From NCBI RefSeq assembly GCF_007565055.1, contig NC_044556.1:130361808-130425807 (forward strand): DNA of 64,000 nucleotides, read 5' to 3'. The notes beneath the pieces are model-generated. The model searched no databases. It saw only the letters and a program-made list of their open reading frames with translations, and was not told the origin of the DNA. The stretch is from Rhinopithecus roxellana (taxonomy: Eukaryota; Chordata; Mammalia; Primates; Cercopithecidae). A program made the translations under genes and the position numbers. Positions 11,174 to 22,946 of the stretch are shown here, piece after piece. Positions within the stretch are counted from its first letter, which is position 1; every line of letters starts with the position of its first letter.

Positions 11174-13040
11174 TAGTGGAGACAATTCTAAAAGTCCAGG
11201 TGAAAATGTATTGTTGAGTACTACAGCAGTTTCCTATGTTAAAATTTTTGTAGCTCTAATGTGATCTGCTGTTACTAGGGCCCTAATTCAAAAATCCTCC
11301 ATATGAACAATTAGATATTTTAATGAGACTCTGAACAAATACTAATGAATAAATATTCTATAGGTCCACGTTATTGTTTCACAGCATTTACTAATACATT
11401 AAAATAATCACACAAAATTTCAAAGTCTATCATTTTTTGTTCTAATTGTTAAGTGTGCATTTTATGGCTATTAGCTTAAACTAGAGACAAGACTTACTAC
11501 ATAGTTAAGACGATGTGTGATATATTTACATAGGGTACTTACAAAAACTACATAATAGTTAAGTAGGACAACATAATATATCTTGTACTTTTACCATAAG
11601 ATGTATAGATAATTTATATCTCTCAGCCACGTTCCTGAATTTTCCTTAGGTTTGACCCAATAGGGTTATATCAACTAAAGCTAAAATATAAATCCTTAGC
11701 TGTTTCAATGGTAAAGCTGAGAAGCAACACATTTTACTGTTAATGGGTGTTATATTTTAAATTTCCCATATTTTAAATTTTCCATGTGGTGCCAAAAATT
11801 TACTTTAGGGGAAACACCTATGACTGGACCTCCGTAGTGATTTTCACTTTGGATATATTTTCCAGAAGCGGGGCACATGTATAGTAATGTTTTAAAAAGG
11901 ATGATGTGCTCTCAGACATTTACACCATACTTTTTAACACGTTTTCTGACCTGCAATGCAATTAATTCTTGTAACACATTATTTTAATGGTACACTAATT
12001 AACCTTGAATTAGAATGAATTCTCTGACAATGACTTTCTGTGGAAGCACTGAAGATATCTACAATAAGATCACATAATGATTAATATTCCATGCAGTATT
12101 ACAAAGCTCAAAAACAAGAGTAGGATTAAACATACTTGTAAACAAACACAGAGAAAACAAATCAGGCTTTGGAATTTTAACCTTCAAGAAGCTCTATATT
12201 TAAATGAATAAAAACCAGCACAATGAGGTGTCTGTGATACCTTTTACTTCTTCAAATTATAAAGTTCCTATAACCATACTCTAATTTATTATTCACTCAC
12301 TAACATAACCAGTAATTTGCAGAGATGCAGGAAATAAACACCTGTGGTTTCTTTCCCTTGTTAACCACAAACGCACCTAGTTCAATATAATTATTAAATT
12401 ATTTTAGGTAAAGAATTCCATAATCTCTCCTCCAGAAGGAAAACCATGAATTAGGTGTGCATTAAAGTTATATCTTCTAAGACTTTATCTAAATTTACGA
12501 AATAGTTTACCTATTTGTCTATATAATTGTTTTATCTTTTTCCATGAGTGATATAATCTCTTATAAATTTTCAAGTTAAATTTATTTTTATTGCTACCAC
12601 AATAAGTGACAATTCTTTGTTTCTAATTTTAAAAACTCTTCTGGAAAAATATCCCAGAAGCATTCAGGAGATTGGTGAGGGAGAGCCATTATTAAAAGGA
12701 ACTTTTGTTAGGCCACCAGAAGACCACAAACACTGGAGAGCTCTGAATAAATTCTGGAACTCAAATACAGTAAAATGCAGGGAGAAAAAGAATTCTCATC
12801 TATTAACCAAGGTTGCTAACACTGTCCTACCTCAGACAGATGAATGACTCTAAAGTGCTTTGAAAGTGCAGGGTAGCAGCTAACCTATTAAGTGGTATTA
12901 CTTTCATACCTTCTGGAAAATACAGAGAGCACATCTTAATATATGAAATGCTTCTCTGATTTCCTTAGTAACTCATCCTTAAACCAAGTAGAATTTTTTT
13001 TTAAATTAGACTTTTCTCCTCAATATCACAAAATTTTAAA
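11174..13040. other. Intron DNA without recognised repeats
   Basis: About 1.9 kb with no element I can identify. The frame at 12617-12847 (76 codons, plus strand) has no familiar motif and no splice support. Weak ancient-repeat remnants cannot be excluded. Confidence 0.5.
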
Positions 13041-13055
13041 AAAGAGGAGATTTTA

Positions 13056-13386
13056 GCCAGGCACGGTCGCTCACATCTGTAATCCCAGCACTTTGGGAGG
13101 CCGAGGAGGGCAGATTACCCGAGGTCAGGAGTTTGTGACAAGCCTGGCCAACATGGCAAAATCCTGTATCTACTAGAAATACAAAAAATTAGCGGGGTGT
13201 GGTGGTGCATGTGCCTGTAATCCCAGTTACTTGGGAGGCTGAGGCAGGAGAATTGCCTGAATTGGGGTAGTGGAGGTTGCAGTGAGATGAGATCATGCCA
13301 CTGTACTCCAGCCTGGGCAACAGAGCAAAATTCTGTCAAATAAAAAAAAAGGGGGGGGGGGGCGGTGAGGGGAGAGGAGGGAACGA
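13056..13386 (+). mobile_element. AluS with a G-rich tail
   Basis: The body ends at a short A-run and is followed by twelve G (13351-13362) and a G/A-rich stretch before the probable second copy of the target repeat ('aggagatt', left copy about 13046, right copy about 13387). Confidence 0.85.
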
Positions 13387-14094
13387 AGGAGATTCTAGTA
13401 TAAAATGAGTCTTGATGTTCTTATGGTATTTTGAGATCAAATTCAAAGTATATATACCATATATACAATAGATAAAAACATGGCAAAGTTGGTATATTTA
13501 AATTTGTAAGAATTGTCCTTTTGTCATTCTATCAAACACATATGGTATACGGTATGGCACTGTCTAATTAGCAAATGAAATACTGCAAACAGGTGGACCT
13601 CAATTTCTCTCTGCAAAAAAACTGGGTATCAATTTATAATTGTAGTAGAGATTGACTTCACCTACCAACAACCTGTAATGTCCCCATCTCCTCTGTACTA
13701 TCTTCTACCTTTTGCTGCTACTACTGTAGCAGCTGGCCATAGTGAGAACTCTGCTACCTGCAACCACCAGAAATTACACAATGCCTCCTTCTTTCACTTC
13801 CCTGTCCATAGTAAAATGACAATGTTGTTTCAAAAACTTAGGAATAAGATTGAAAGATAGTCTAACATCTCAAGATATACCTAGCATGGAAGCCAATGAC
13901 TCCTCCTGGGATAATTTACTTACCAGCATTAAAAAGAAAACCATACACCAGTATGTGTATGGTTTTAATGTGTATGCTTAAAATCAGCAACTACTGGATC
14001 TCTTTCACTGGCAAAGATCTACGGTAGGGAAAAATGGTGTTGCTAATTTGTTAGGAAATTGAGAAAGATTTCGAATACACTACTTTAAAAAATC
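13387..14094. other. Intron DNA with a perfect hairpin
   Basis: No recognised mobile element. Contains the 12-bp inverted repeat at 13937-13966. The frame at 13678-13860 is not supported by anything else. Confidence 0.5.
13937..13966. repeat. Perfect 12-bp inverted repeat, 6-base loop
   Basis: 'aaaaccatacac', loop 'cagtat', 'gtgtatggtttt'. The pairing continues outward as 'cattaaaa' / 'ttttaatg' if a 6-base bulge (near 13931-13936) is allowed on the left arm. Confidence 0.9.
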
Positions 14095-14382
14095 TGGCTG
14101 GTGTGGTGGCTCATGCACATAGTCCCAGCATTTTGGAAGGCCAAAGCAGGCAAGTACAAGACCAGACTGGGGAACATGGTGAAACCCCGTCTCTACAAAA
14201 AATACAAAAATTAGCTGGGCATGGTGGCACACTTCTGTAGTCCCAGCTACTCAGGAGGCTGAGCTCAACAGGGGAATCGCTTAAGCCCATGAAGTCATGG
14301 CTGCAGTGAGCCATGATCAAGCCACTGTACTCCAGCCTGGGCAACACAGTGACACTCGTGTTTCAAAAGAAGGAAAAAAAAA
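14095..14382 (+). mobile_element. AluJ or old AluS with internal change
   Basis: Left arm lacks the usual 'ggatcacttgag' block (near 14150), and the right arm carries an insertion after 'ggaggctgag'. A-rich end 'aggaaaaaaaaaa'. Confidence 0.85.
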
Positions 14383-14489
14383 ATCCCTTCACAAGAATTT
14401 TCTAAGCTATAATGTCAGTGACTTAAGGGTGAAGGAACATGAAAGGGAGGTATTAATTCATCCTGTATAAAGGAGGTAATTAATAGCAA

Positions 14490-14930
14490 TAATAATAGGA
14501 AGTTGCCATGAAAACAGCTCAGGTATCCATCATAAGACAATGGTATATTCACATGATGGAACATACTGAGCAGTATAAAAGAAGGAAGTACTGAACTATA
14601 GCAATAGGATGAGTCTCAAAAACATTATGCTGAATGAAAGATGCCCTACACAGAGGAGTACATATGTATAATCCCATATATATGAAGTTTGAGAACAAGC
14701 AGAACTAATCTATGGTAGAATAATATCAAAACGGTGGTTACCTTTTTGAGATTAAAAGAAAAGAGTGGCTGGGAAGGGGCATGAGGAAACTTTCTGGGGT
14801 GACAGCACCGTTCTACATCTTGATAGGCGCTTCGGTTATACAGGTATATGTATTTGTCAAAGTTCATGAAATGTGCACTTAAGACTTGTGCATTTCATTG
14901 TATATAAATATTATTTTAAAAGAAAAACCA
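14490..14930 (+). mobile_element. Old L1M 3' end
   Basis: 'gtatccatcataagacaatgg', 'tggtatattcacatgatgga', 'ctgggaaggggcatgaggaaac', 'acttaagacttgtgcatttc'. This is the 3' UTR type of the older L1ME/L1MC group. Confidence 0.75.
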
Positions 14931-15511
14931 AATACTGAATTCTCGTTAATTATATGCATGTTAAAATACTTAGAAGAAAGTGTACTGTTGTCTGTATAGT
15001 CTAAAATGTATCAAAAAATAAAAAAGATTTGACGAATGGCTAGATATTGGTAAAGTAAGCGTAGTAAAATAATAATGGTAGAATCCAGATGGTAGAAATA
15101 TAGATGTTCATTGTAAAATTCAACTTCTCTTTATGTTTAAATTTTTTCATAATATACTCTTGGGGAAAAAAAAATCAAACAAAAATTTGTACACCTATGT
15201 TCACAGCATAATTCACAACAGTCAAAACGAAGTGTCCATCAACAGATATCTGAATAAACAAAATGTGGCATACGCATACAATGGAATATTATTCATCTTA
15301 CAAAGGAAGGAAACTGACACATGCTACAAAATGAACGAACCTTGAAGACGTTACGCTGAGTGAAATACGCCAATCAAAAGGGACAAATATTGTTATGACA
15401 CCATTTAAATGAAGTACCTGGAGTAGCCAAACTCAGATAGAAAATAGAATAGTAGTTGCCAAGGGCCAGGGGAAGGGAGGAATGGGGGGTGTTTAATGGG
15501 TACAGAGTTTC

Positions 15512-15811
15512 TTTTTTTTTTTTTTTTTTTGAGACGAAGTCTCACTCTGTCACACAGGCTGGAGTGCAGTGGTGTGATCTCGGCTCACTGCAACCTCCAC
15601 CTCCTGGGTTCAAGAGATTCTCCTGTCTCAGCCTCCGGAGTAGCTGGGAATCCAAATGTGCAGCACCAAGCCTGACTAATTTTTGTATTTTTAGTAGAAA
15701 TGGGGTTTCACCATATTGGCTAAGCTGGTCTCGAACTCCTGACCTCAGGTGATCCGCCCGCCTCAGCCTCCCAAAGTGCTGGGATTAAGGCATCAGCTAC
15801 GGCACCTGGCT
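15512..15811 (-). mobile_element. AluS
   Basis: Reverse full-length copy. Diverged flanking repeat 'ggtacagagtttc' / 'ggtatagcgtttc'. The right-arm interior has lost several bases near 15655. Confidence 0.87.
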
Positions 15812-15883
15812 TGGTATAGCGTTTCAATTGGGGAAGATAAAAAAGTTGCATGGTGGTGGTGGTTACACATGTGAATATATTGT

Positions 15884-16002
15884 TTTATTTATTCATTTTT
15901 TATTTGGAGACGGGATCTCAGTATGTTGCTCAGCCTAGTCTTAAAACTCCTGCGCTCAAGAGTTCCTTGTGCCTAAAAGTGTGAGCCACCACACTTGGCT
16001 CA
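15884..16002 (-). mobile_element. Old Alu monomer or fragment
   Basis: One degenerate arm, 'tggagacgggatctcagtatg' to 'gtgagccaccacacttggc'. Probably a free monomer or an AluJ piece. Confidence 0.6.
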
Positions 16003-16027
16003 TGTGAAAAAAAATATACATGTGTAT

Positions 16028-16315
16028 ATTTTTGAGAGTGAGTCTCACTTTGTCGCCCAAGCCAGAATCCAGTGTCATGATCTCAGCTCACTGCAACCTC
16101 TACCTCCTGGGTTCAAGTGATTCTCTTGCCCCAGCCTCCCAAGCACCTGGGACTACAGGCATGTGCCACCATGCCCAGCTAATTTTTGTATTTTTAGTAG
16201 AGACGGGGTTTCACTATGTTGGCCAGGCTGGTCTTGAACTCCTGACCTCCGGTGATCCACCTGCCTTGGTCTCCCAAAGTGCTAGGATGACAAGCGCGAG
16301 CCATGGCACTCAGCC
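16028..16315 (-). mobile_element. AluS
   Basis: Starts at 'ttgagagtgagtctcacttt' and ends 'ggcactcagcc'. Flanks 'catgtgtatattt' and 'catgtgagcatattt' look like a decayed target-site duplication. Confidence 0.85.
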
Positions 16316-16449
16316 TCATGTGAGCATATTTAATGCCACAGAACTGTAGATTTAAAAATGATTAAAATGATACATTTTATATATATTTCACCACTATTAA
16401 AACATACCAAACATAAGTTGCCAAAGCTCATAGGATTTAAGCTACTTTC

Positions 16450-16744
16450 TTTTTTTTTTTTTGAGACGGAGTCTGGCTCTGTCGCCCAGGCTGGAGTGGG
16501 GTGGCGGGATCTCAGCTCACTGCAAGCTCCGCCTCCCGGGTTTATGCCATTCTCCTGCCTCAGCCTCCCGAGTAGCTGGGACTACACGCGCCCGCCACCT
16601 CGCCCGGGTAGTTTTTTGTATTCTTTAGTAGAGACGGGGTTTCACCGTATTAGCCAGGGTGGTCTCGATCTCCTGACCTTGTGATCCGCCCGTCTCGGCC
16701 TCCCAAAGTGCTGGGATTACAGGCTTGAGCCACCGCGCCCGGCC
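16450..16744 (-). mobile_element. AluY, young
   Basis: Perfect 12-bp duplication 'taagctactttc' at 16438-16449 and 16745-16756. Sequence is close to the monkey-type AluY ('ggcttgagccaccgcgcccggcc'). Confidence 0.94.
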
Positions 16745-17190
16745 TAAGCTACTTTCACTACTTTCTGATTTTGTATTAAATCTAAGTTTCTGATGCAAAG
16801 CAAAACCATAGGCTTGATTTTTAAATGGCACTGCCTACATTAATGCAAATAAGCATAATAGACAATTTGTAATGCATTTCCCAGTCATTCGTGTGAATAA
16901 ACAAAGTTCCTTCAAATTAACATCTTAATCAACTATATAACCAAAATAACATATACTATGATATACAAAGTTATTTAAGAGGATGCATTTTTTCTTCCTT
17001 CCTTTCTCAAATCTCATATAACTGCATAAATTTAGTCTCAGTATACTGACCCTGCCTCTTAAATCTTTTGCTTTTCTGTTACGTTAGTACTGTCACAGTT
17101 TCACCAGAGTTTGCAGCAGTTTCTCAAGCCAAAAGCATGCAAATTGTATTAGGAGTCACAGATTTAAAACAAAGTAGAAAAGAAAGGAAG

Positions 17191-17520
17191 GCCGGGCGCG
17201 GTGGCTCAAGCCTGTAATCCCAGCACTTTGGGAGACCGAGACGGGCGGATCACGAGGTCAGGAGATCGAGACCATCCTGGCTAACACGGTGAAACCCCGT
17301 CTCCACTAAAAAATACAAAAAACTAGCCGGGCGAGGTGGCGGGCGCCTGTAGTCGCAGCTACTCCGGAGGCTGAGGCAGGAGAATGGCGTAAACCCGGGA
17401 GGCGGAGCTTGCAGTGAGCTGAGATCCGGCCACTGCACTCCAGCCCAGGCGACAGAGCAAGACTCCGTCTCAAAAAAAAAAAAAAAAAAAAGAAAAGAAA
17501 AAGAAAAAAAAAGAAAAAGA
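17191..17520 (+). mobile_element. AluY with an (A)n/(AAAAG)n tail
   Basis: Near-intact: 'ggctcaagcctgtaatccc', 'gccgggcgaggtggcgggcg', 'gagatccggccactgcac'. The tail has expanded into AAAAG/AAAAAG units. It forms an inverted pair with the AluY ending at 16744. Confidence 0.94.
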
Positions 17521-17712
17521 AAAGGAAAGGAATAGTAGTCAAGAGAAAGGTAAGCCTTCTTCAAAGTATCTGAAAGAATCAACAGACTATGGAAAATGGC
17601 TAATGACAACAATTATACTGCCAAGAGGACAGAAAAGGAAAGAATGTAACTAAAGACGCACCCAATGAAAGCAGGATTTGAGAGTGCATTAGATAAGAAT
17701 CTATGGAAAACC

Positions 17713-17779
17713 GCTTGCAGTGAGCTGAGATCCAGCCACTGCACTCCAGCCTGGGCAACAGAGCGAGACTCTGTCTCAC

Positions 17780-17806
<27 letters not shown>
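17713..17806 (+). mobile_element. 5'-truncated AluY
   Basis: Only the last part of the right arm is present, starting 'gcttgcagtgagctgagatcc', with a long pure A-tail. It is flanked by a perfect 15-bp duplication 'aatctatggaaaacc' (17698-17712 and 17807-17821), so it inserted as a truncated copy rather than being broken later. Confidence 0.92.
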
Positions 17807-17811
<5 letters not shown>

Positions 17812-17821
17812 ATGGAAAACC

Positions 17822-18516
17822 AATGAACTATATGTATGAATGCTTTTGGGGGGACTGATGATAAACATTTGTACTGGAATAATGTCATCTATTTTGCTAA
17901 AATATTACACTGTTACATTTGATCTAAAACATTTAAATTACTTCAAAGATTTAAAATACTATTTAAATAATATCAATAAGCATGTATTTAGTGTTGATTG
18001 TACATTAATCTGAGAAATAATGTGTGTGACAAGAATTATATAAACATAATTTGAGCCTGATGCTTGATAGCAAATATTCTCCCCATACTTCGAATATGCT
18101 TTTACAAATTATTGAAATCATCCCTTCCCCTTAAAAGATATTTTCCTGGAAGAACCAAAAATATTTGGTATGTGTGAAGAGCTGTACTAACGTGGGTCAA
18201 AGATAAAAATCGAACCACCATTTAAAAAAATAAATAGGCTTTAAGATCTTCTCTTTAACTTTTCCCTTCATATTTCAAATTCAATTTTCAAGCATTTCTC
18301 AAATGATTGAAAATACACTAAAAGTTGTAATTTAGTTTTTTTAAAAAGTACATATGACACCATGGTGTTATAAACTCGGACCCTGAAACATCTAAGCATA
18401 ACTATGAAACTTTTTTCTATTATGCAAAATACAGACAATGTCCCCTAATTACTATACTAGTAGGAAATACCAGGTAATTTTCTCAAATTAGAAATATATG
18501 CCTTACTATATTTGCA
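17822..18516. other. Intron DNA without recognised repeats
   Basis: AT-rich; no element or exon seen. Confidence 0.5.
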
Positions 18517-18753
18517 TAGGTTGGGTACCCCTTATCCCAAATGCTGGGGACCAGAAGTGTTTAAAAGTTTAGATTTTAAAAAAAATTTGGAATATTTACA
18601 TTATATACTTGACTGCCCCTCCTTAATCCAAAAGTCTGAAATCCAAAGTGCTCCAACGAACATTTCCTTGAAGTGTCACACTGTTGCTAAAAAGTTTCAG
18701 ACTTTGGATCATTCCAGATTTTAGATTTTCAGATGAGGAATACCCAACTTGTA
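18517..18753. mobile_element. MER8-like Tigger MITE
   Basis: Non-coding element with matching ends: left 'taggttgggtaccccttatcc', right 'gaggaatacccaacttgta', which are inverted copies. The interior has the repeated 'ccgaaatccgaaat'-type pattern in decayed form ('aatccaaaagtctgaaatcc'). Family name from memory; TA at both borders. Confidence 0.75.
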
Positions 18754-19955
18754 GTAATTACAACTTAAATGAATAAAAGATGTACACTAGGAATTATACT
18801 TATATACAATAAAATAACTTCATTATGAAATACAAATACATTTTATTTAAAAGGCGTTTCATATATATTTGTTGTTCATATACAATACTTAGATCCAAAT
18901 GTATGTATTCAAATAATTTATAAATTATAAATTCATAGTTATCAGTGAATAATGTATTTATTTCAATGTGTGGGAATACAAATATAGCTTATCATTTTTA
19001 TTATTAAAATTATTATTAAATTTCTCTATGTGCTCACAGCAAATTTTAGGTGCAATAAATGTGACTTTTAGTCATAAAATTAGGTTGAACCTGCTGAATG
19101 AAGATTTTAAGTAAAAATGTATATTATCCCAGAGAATCTTAGGGAATCAGTAGGGAAATATCTCAAGTTCAAATATCACATAAACACAAAAAAGAACAGA
19201 ATGTCCTTTCAAAACTATAATTGTTACCCAACTTATAATAAGAAAATGTCAAAAGAACAGAAAGGGTTAAAAGTATTTAACTAGAAGTTTAATTTTGAGG
19301 CTACACAATTTTACTCCATCATCAAGGCTTACCAAATTGTTTTATTTGCTAGAGCTTTAAATGTGATGAAGCAATACCATTTATTTTATTTTGGGATGTT
19401 AAGTTTGATTTTGATTTTAAGCTCCCACCTCCCTTATGTTCTTAAATTAATTCATACAAATCCCTGATTAATAATAAAAGGGTTTGCCATCAGTATTCAA
19501 AGCCCAGCCTGAGTTGTCATGGCTGAGAGGGCAGAAATCTGCTTGGAGCAATGAGAGAACCCAACTGAATTCTTGGCGTCTCAGTCTATGAATGTGTAAG
19601 CACTTAATCTGTTCACGAAATACAATGTTCTGGCAGGCTGAGGATAAAGGTAGCTGCATGGTTAACAAACTGGAAGATCTGGAAAGCAGCACTACATCAA
19701 AGTAATGAAATACACAAGTTTTCCTTATCTTTACACATACAAAATATGTGTTATTTAGTGTAAGCTATCTGTGTTCTAGGCACTTATTCCACCCCCATCA
19801 CAGCTGTCCATCAGTGATCTTTGTGGAGGTCACATGTGGATTTGACTTCTAGTAATATTCTATAAAAGAAATTGTTGCAAACCAGAGCATAACACAAGGA
19901 AGGCCAAATGACAACTGCTTATCCTTCTTTTTCTTCCTTTTATTTATCCTTCTAA
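18754..19955. other. Intron DNA without recognised repeats
   Basis: About 1.2 kb, very AT-rich to 19420, then a more balanced block (19490-19700). No element named. The minus-strand frame at 19468-19692 has no known motif. Confidence 0.45.
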
Positions 19956-19959
19956 AATC

Positions 19960-20490
19960 TAGTGGTCGGAAGAATACTCTCCCAGACCTGGTTTCTACTT
20001 AGCAGTTATATGGATTTGAGCAAGTAAATGTAGGTCTCTGAACTTCAGTTCCTGTCTGTAAAACAAGAACAATATCTGCCTTAGAGAATTGTTGTAGGCC
20101 GGGCGCAGTGGCTCAAGCCTGTAATCCCAGCACTTTGGGAGGCCGAGATGGGCGGATCACGAGGTCAGGAGATCGAGACCATCCTGGCTAACACGGTGAA
20201 ACTCCGTCTCTACTAAAAAATACAAAAAACTAGCTGGGCGAGGTGGCGGGTGCCTGTAGTCCCAGCTACTCGGGAGGCTGAGGCAGGACAATGGTGTGAA
20301 CCCGGGAGGCGGAGCTTGCAGTGAGCTGAGATCCGGCCACTGCACTCCAGCCTGAGCGACAGAGCCAGACTCCGTCTCAAAAAAAAAAAAAAAAAAAAAA
20401 GAAAGAGAACTGTTGTAAAGATAATATAGTAATAAGTGAAAGTACTCTGTAAACTATCACATGCATTATATAAAGTATTACGTGTTATTT
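19960..20490 (+). mobile_element. MIR split by an AluY
   Basis: 'tggatttgagcaagtaaatg', 'gaacttcagttcctgtctgt' before, and a short tail 'taaagataatatagtaataagtg' after the AluY at 20097-20403. Confidence 0.65.
20097..20403 (+). mobile_element. AluY
   Basis: Full length with a pure A-tail. Duplication 'agagaattgttgta' (20083-20096) against 'agagaactgttgta' (20404-20417), one mismatch. Monkey-type variants present. Confidence 0.94.
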
Positions 20491-20494
20491 GAAA

Positions 20495-21119
20495 GATAAA
20501 TTTTAACAGGCAACATATAGTACACACAAGATACTTCCAGTGAAAAACCTGTGACTTTGAAAATTTAAGTGGCTTACTTATTTATTTCTGTTATATTACC
20601 ATCATCCTTCACTCATACTATTAATAATAAAAGTAGCTAAAATATACAGACGGTCTCAACTGATCCAAAACCCTTCTGAAATACCAGATAAACATAAATC
20701 AAGTAAGAGCATTATCAGAATATATAAATGAGATGGTGTCACTCACCTCATGAGACAGTGATATAAGCAAAAAAAAATGTTTGTTGCTGTAAGCAACTGA
20801 AATATGGGGGTTGTTTGTCCTGCAGCAAAAGCTGACTGATACAAGTACAATCCACAGCTTAGCGATGAGTATTTACATAGTCATAATAATATTAACATTG
20901 ATTCAACAGAGATTCAATCAGAAAGTTAAAATTAAAAGTTGTGATATAATTATGTTAGAAGGGTCAGAGAGAGAGGGAGAAGATGAGTAAAACAGTTAAA
21001 TCTAAATATAACAGAAACAAATCAATAATGTCTAAAGTTGAAAAATCAAGAAATAGAAGTATATTATTTAGAGTTATATAGGTAAGGTGCAAAAGACACA
21101 TTAAAAGAACTGGAAGTCT
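20495..21119. other. Intron DNA without recognised repeats
   Basis: AT-rich with a GA-rich patch at 20965-20990. A region near 20750-20850 resembles text seen in old repeats, but I cannot name it. Confidence 0.45.
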
Positions 21120-21120
21120 G

Positions 21121-21408
21121 GCCAGGTGCAGTGGCTCACATCTGTAATCCTAGCACTTTGGGAGGCCGAGGCAGGCTGATTACTAAAGCTGAGGAGTTCG
21201 AGACCAGCCTGGGCAACATGGTGAAACCCCATCTCTACTAAAAATACAAAAATTAGCCAGGGGTGGTAGTGCACACCTGTGGTCCGAGCTACACGGGGAC
21301 TGAGGTGGGAGGATCACTTGAGCCCAGGAGGCAGAGGCTACAGTGAGTCCTGATCATGCCACTGCACTCCAGCCTGAGAATCTGTCTAAAAAAAAAAAAA
21401 AAAAAAAA
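21121..21408 (+). mobile_element. AluS/J
   Basis: 'gccaggtgcagtggctcaca' to a long A-run. The 3' part lacks the usual 'gggcgacagagcgag' block. Confidence 0.87.
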
Positions 21409-21527
21409 GCTTTTGCCTTAAGGGAGCTAGAAAAAAATGTAAGAAGGATGCAGGTAAGAGATAATCTTTTTGTTTATAAGACTAATAGTAACATTTAATT
21501 TTTTTTTTTTTTAAGAATGAATGTATT

Positions 21528-21834
21528 GGCCGGGCGCGGTGGCTCAAGCCTGTAATCCCAGCACTTTGGGAGGCTGAGACAGGCGGATCACGAGGTCAGG
21601 AGATCGAGACCATCCTCGCTAACACAGTGAAACCCCGTCTCTACTAAAAAATACAAAAAAATTAGCCGGGCGAGGTGGCAGGCACCTGTAGTCCCAGCTA
21701 CTCGGGAAGCTGAGGCAGGAGAATGGCGTGAACCCGGGAGGCGGAGTTTGCAGTGTGCCGAGATCCGGCCACTGCACTCCAACCTGGGCGACAGAGCGAG
21801 ACTCTGCCTCAAAAAAAAAAAAAAAAAAAAAAAA
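21528..21834 (+). mobile_element. AluY, young
   Basis: Perfect 15-bp duplication 'aagaatgaatgtatt' (21513-21527 and 21835-21849). Monkey-type AluY body with few changes. Confidence 0.95.
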
Positions 21835-22491
21835 AAGAATGAATGTATTAACTTTATAAAAATTTTAACTCACAAGCACAAAGATAAAAAACTACAAATA
21901 AAAAAATCAAGGGAAACAATCATGCGAATTTATTAAAAAAAGAAAGCTGTATAGGCATACCCTATTTTATTGCACTATGCTTCATTGTACTTTGCAAATA
22001 CTGTGTTTTTTGTAAATTGAAGATTTGTAGCAACCCTGGGTTAAGCCAACTATTATTGCCATTTTTCCAACAAGATGTGCTCACTTCATGTCTCTGTGTC
22101 ACACTGAGATAATTCTTGCAATATTTCAAAGTTTTTCATTATTATTATATCTGTTAGGGTAATGATCAGTGATCTTTGATGTTACTATTATAATTGTTTT
22201 AGAGTGCTACAAACCACACTGAGAAAGATGGCAAATTTAACCAATAGATATTTTGTGTGTTCTGACTGCTCCACTGACTGGCTATTCCTGGTCTCTCCAG
22301 CTCTCTTCAGGCTTCCCTACTGACTGAGACACAAAAATACTGAAATTATTAGCCAGTAATACAATAGTCACTAAGTTTCAAGTAAAACCTAGTGTCAAGT
22401 GAAAGGAAAAGGGTTGCACCATCTCTCACCTTCAAATGCCAGAAATGATTAAGCTTAGTGAGGAAGGCATATTGAAAATCAACACAGGCCA

Positions 22492-22803
22492 TGGCCGGGC
22501 GCGGTGGCTCACGCCTGTAATCGCAGCACTGTGGGAGGCCGAGGCGGGCGGATCACGAGGTCAGATCAAGACCATCCTGGCTAACACGGTGAAACCCCGT
22601 CTCTACTAAAAATACAAAAAACTAGCCAGGCGTGGTGGCGGGCGCCTGTAGTCCCAGCTACTGGGAGGCTGAGGCAGGAGAATGGCGTGAGCCTGGGAGG
22701 CAGAGCTTGCAGTGAGCCGAGATTGCGCCACCGCACTCCAGCCTGGGCGACAAAGCAAGACTCTGTCTCAAAAAAAAAAAAAAAGAAAAAAAAGAAAAAA
22801 AAA
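22492..22803 (+). mobile_element. AluY inside Tigger1
   Basis: 18-bp perfect duplication beginning 'gaaaatcaacacaggcc' (22474-22491 and 22804-22821). The 'ggctcacgcctgtaatc' form is the common AluY, not the monkey-specific one. Confidence 0.94.
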
Positions 22804-22946
22804 GAAAATCAACACAGGCCAAAAGCTAGGCCTCTTGCGCCAAACTGCCAATCTGTGAATGCCAGAGAAAAATTATTGAGGAAATTAAAAGTGCTATTCC
22901 AGTGAGCATACAAATGATACAAAAGTGAAAAAGCCTTATTGCTGAT

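Larger units (their letters stand above)
15160..16411 (+). mobile_element. L1M 3' end interrupted by Alus
   Basis: Parts at 15160-15511, 15826-15883 and 16316-16411 join in order: 'gtgtccatcaacagatatctg', 'agttgccaagggccagggg', 'ggttacacatgtgaatatat', 'aactgtagatttaaaaatg'. Two Alus and an Alu fragment sit inside it. Confidence 0.85.
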
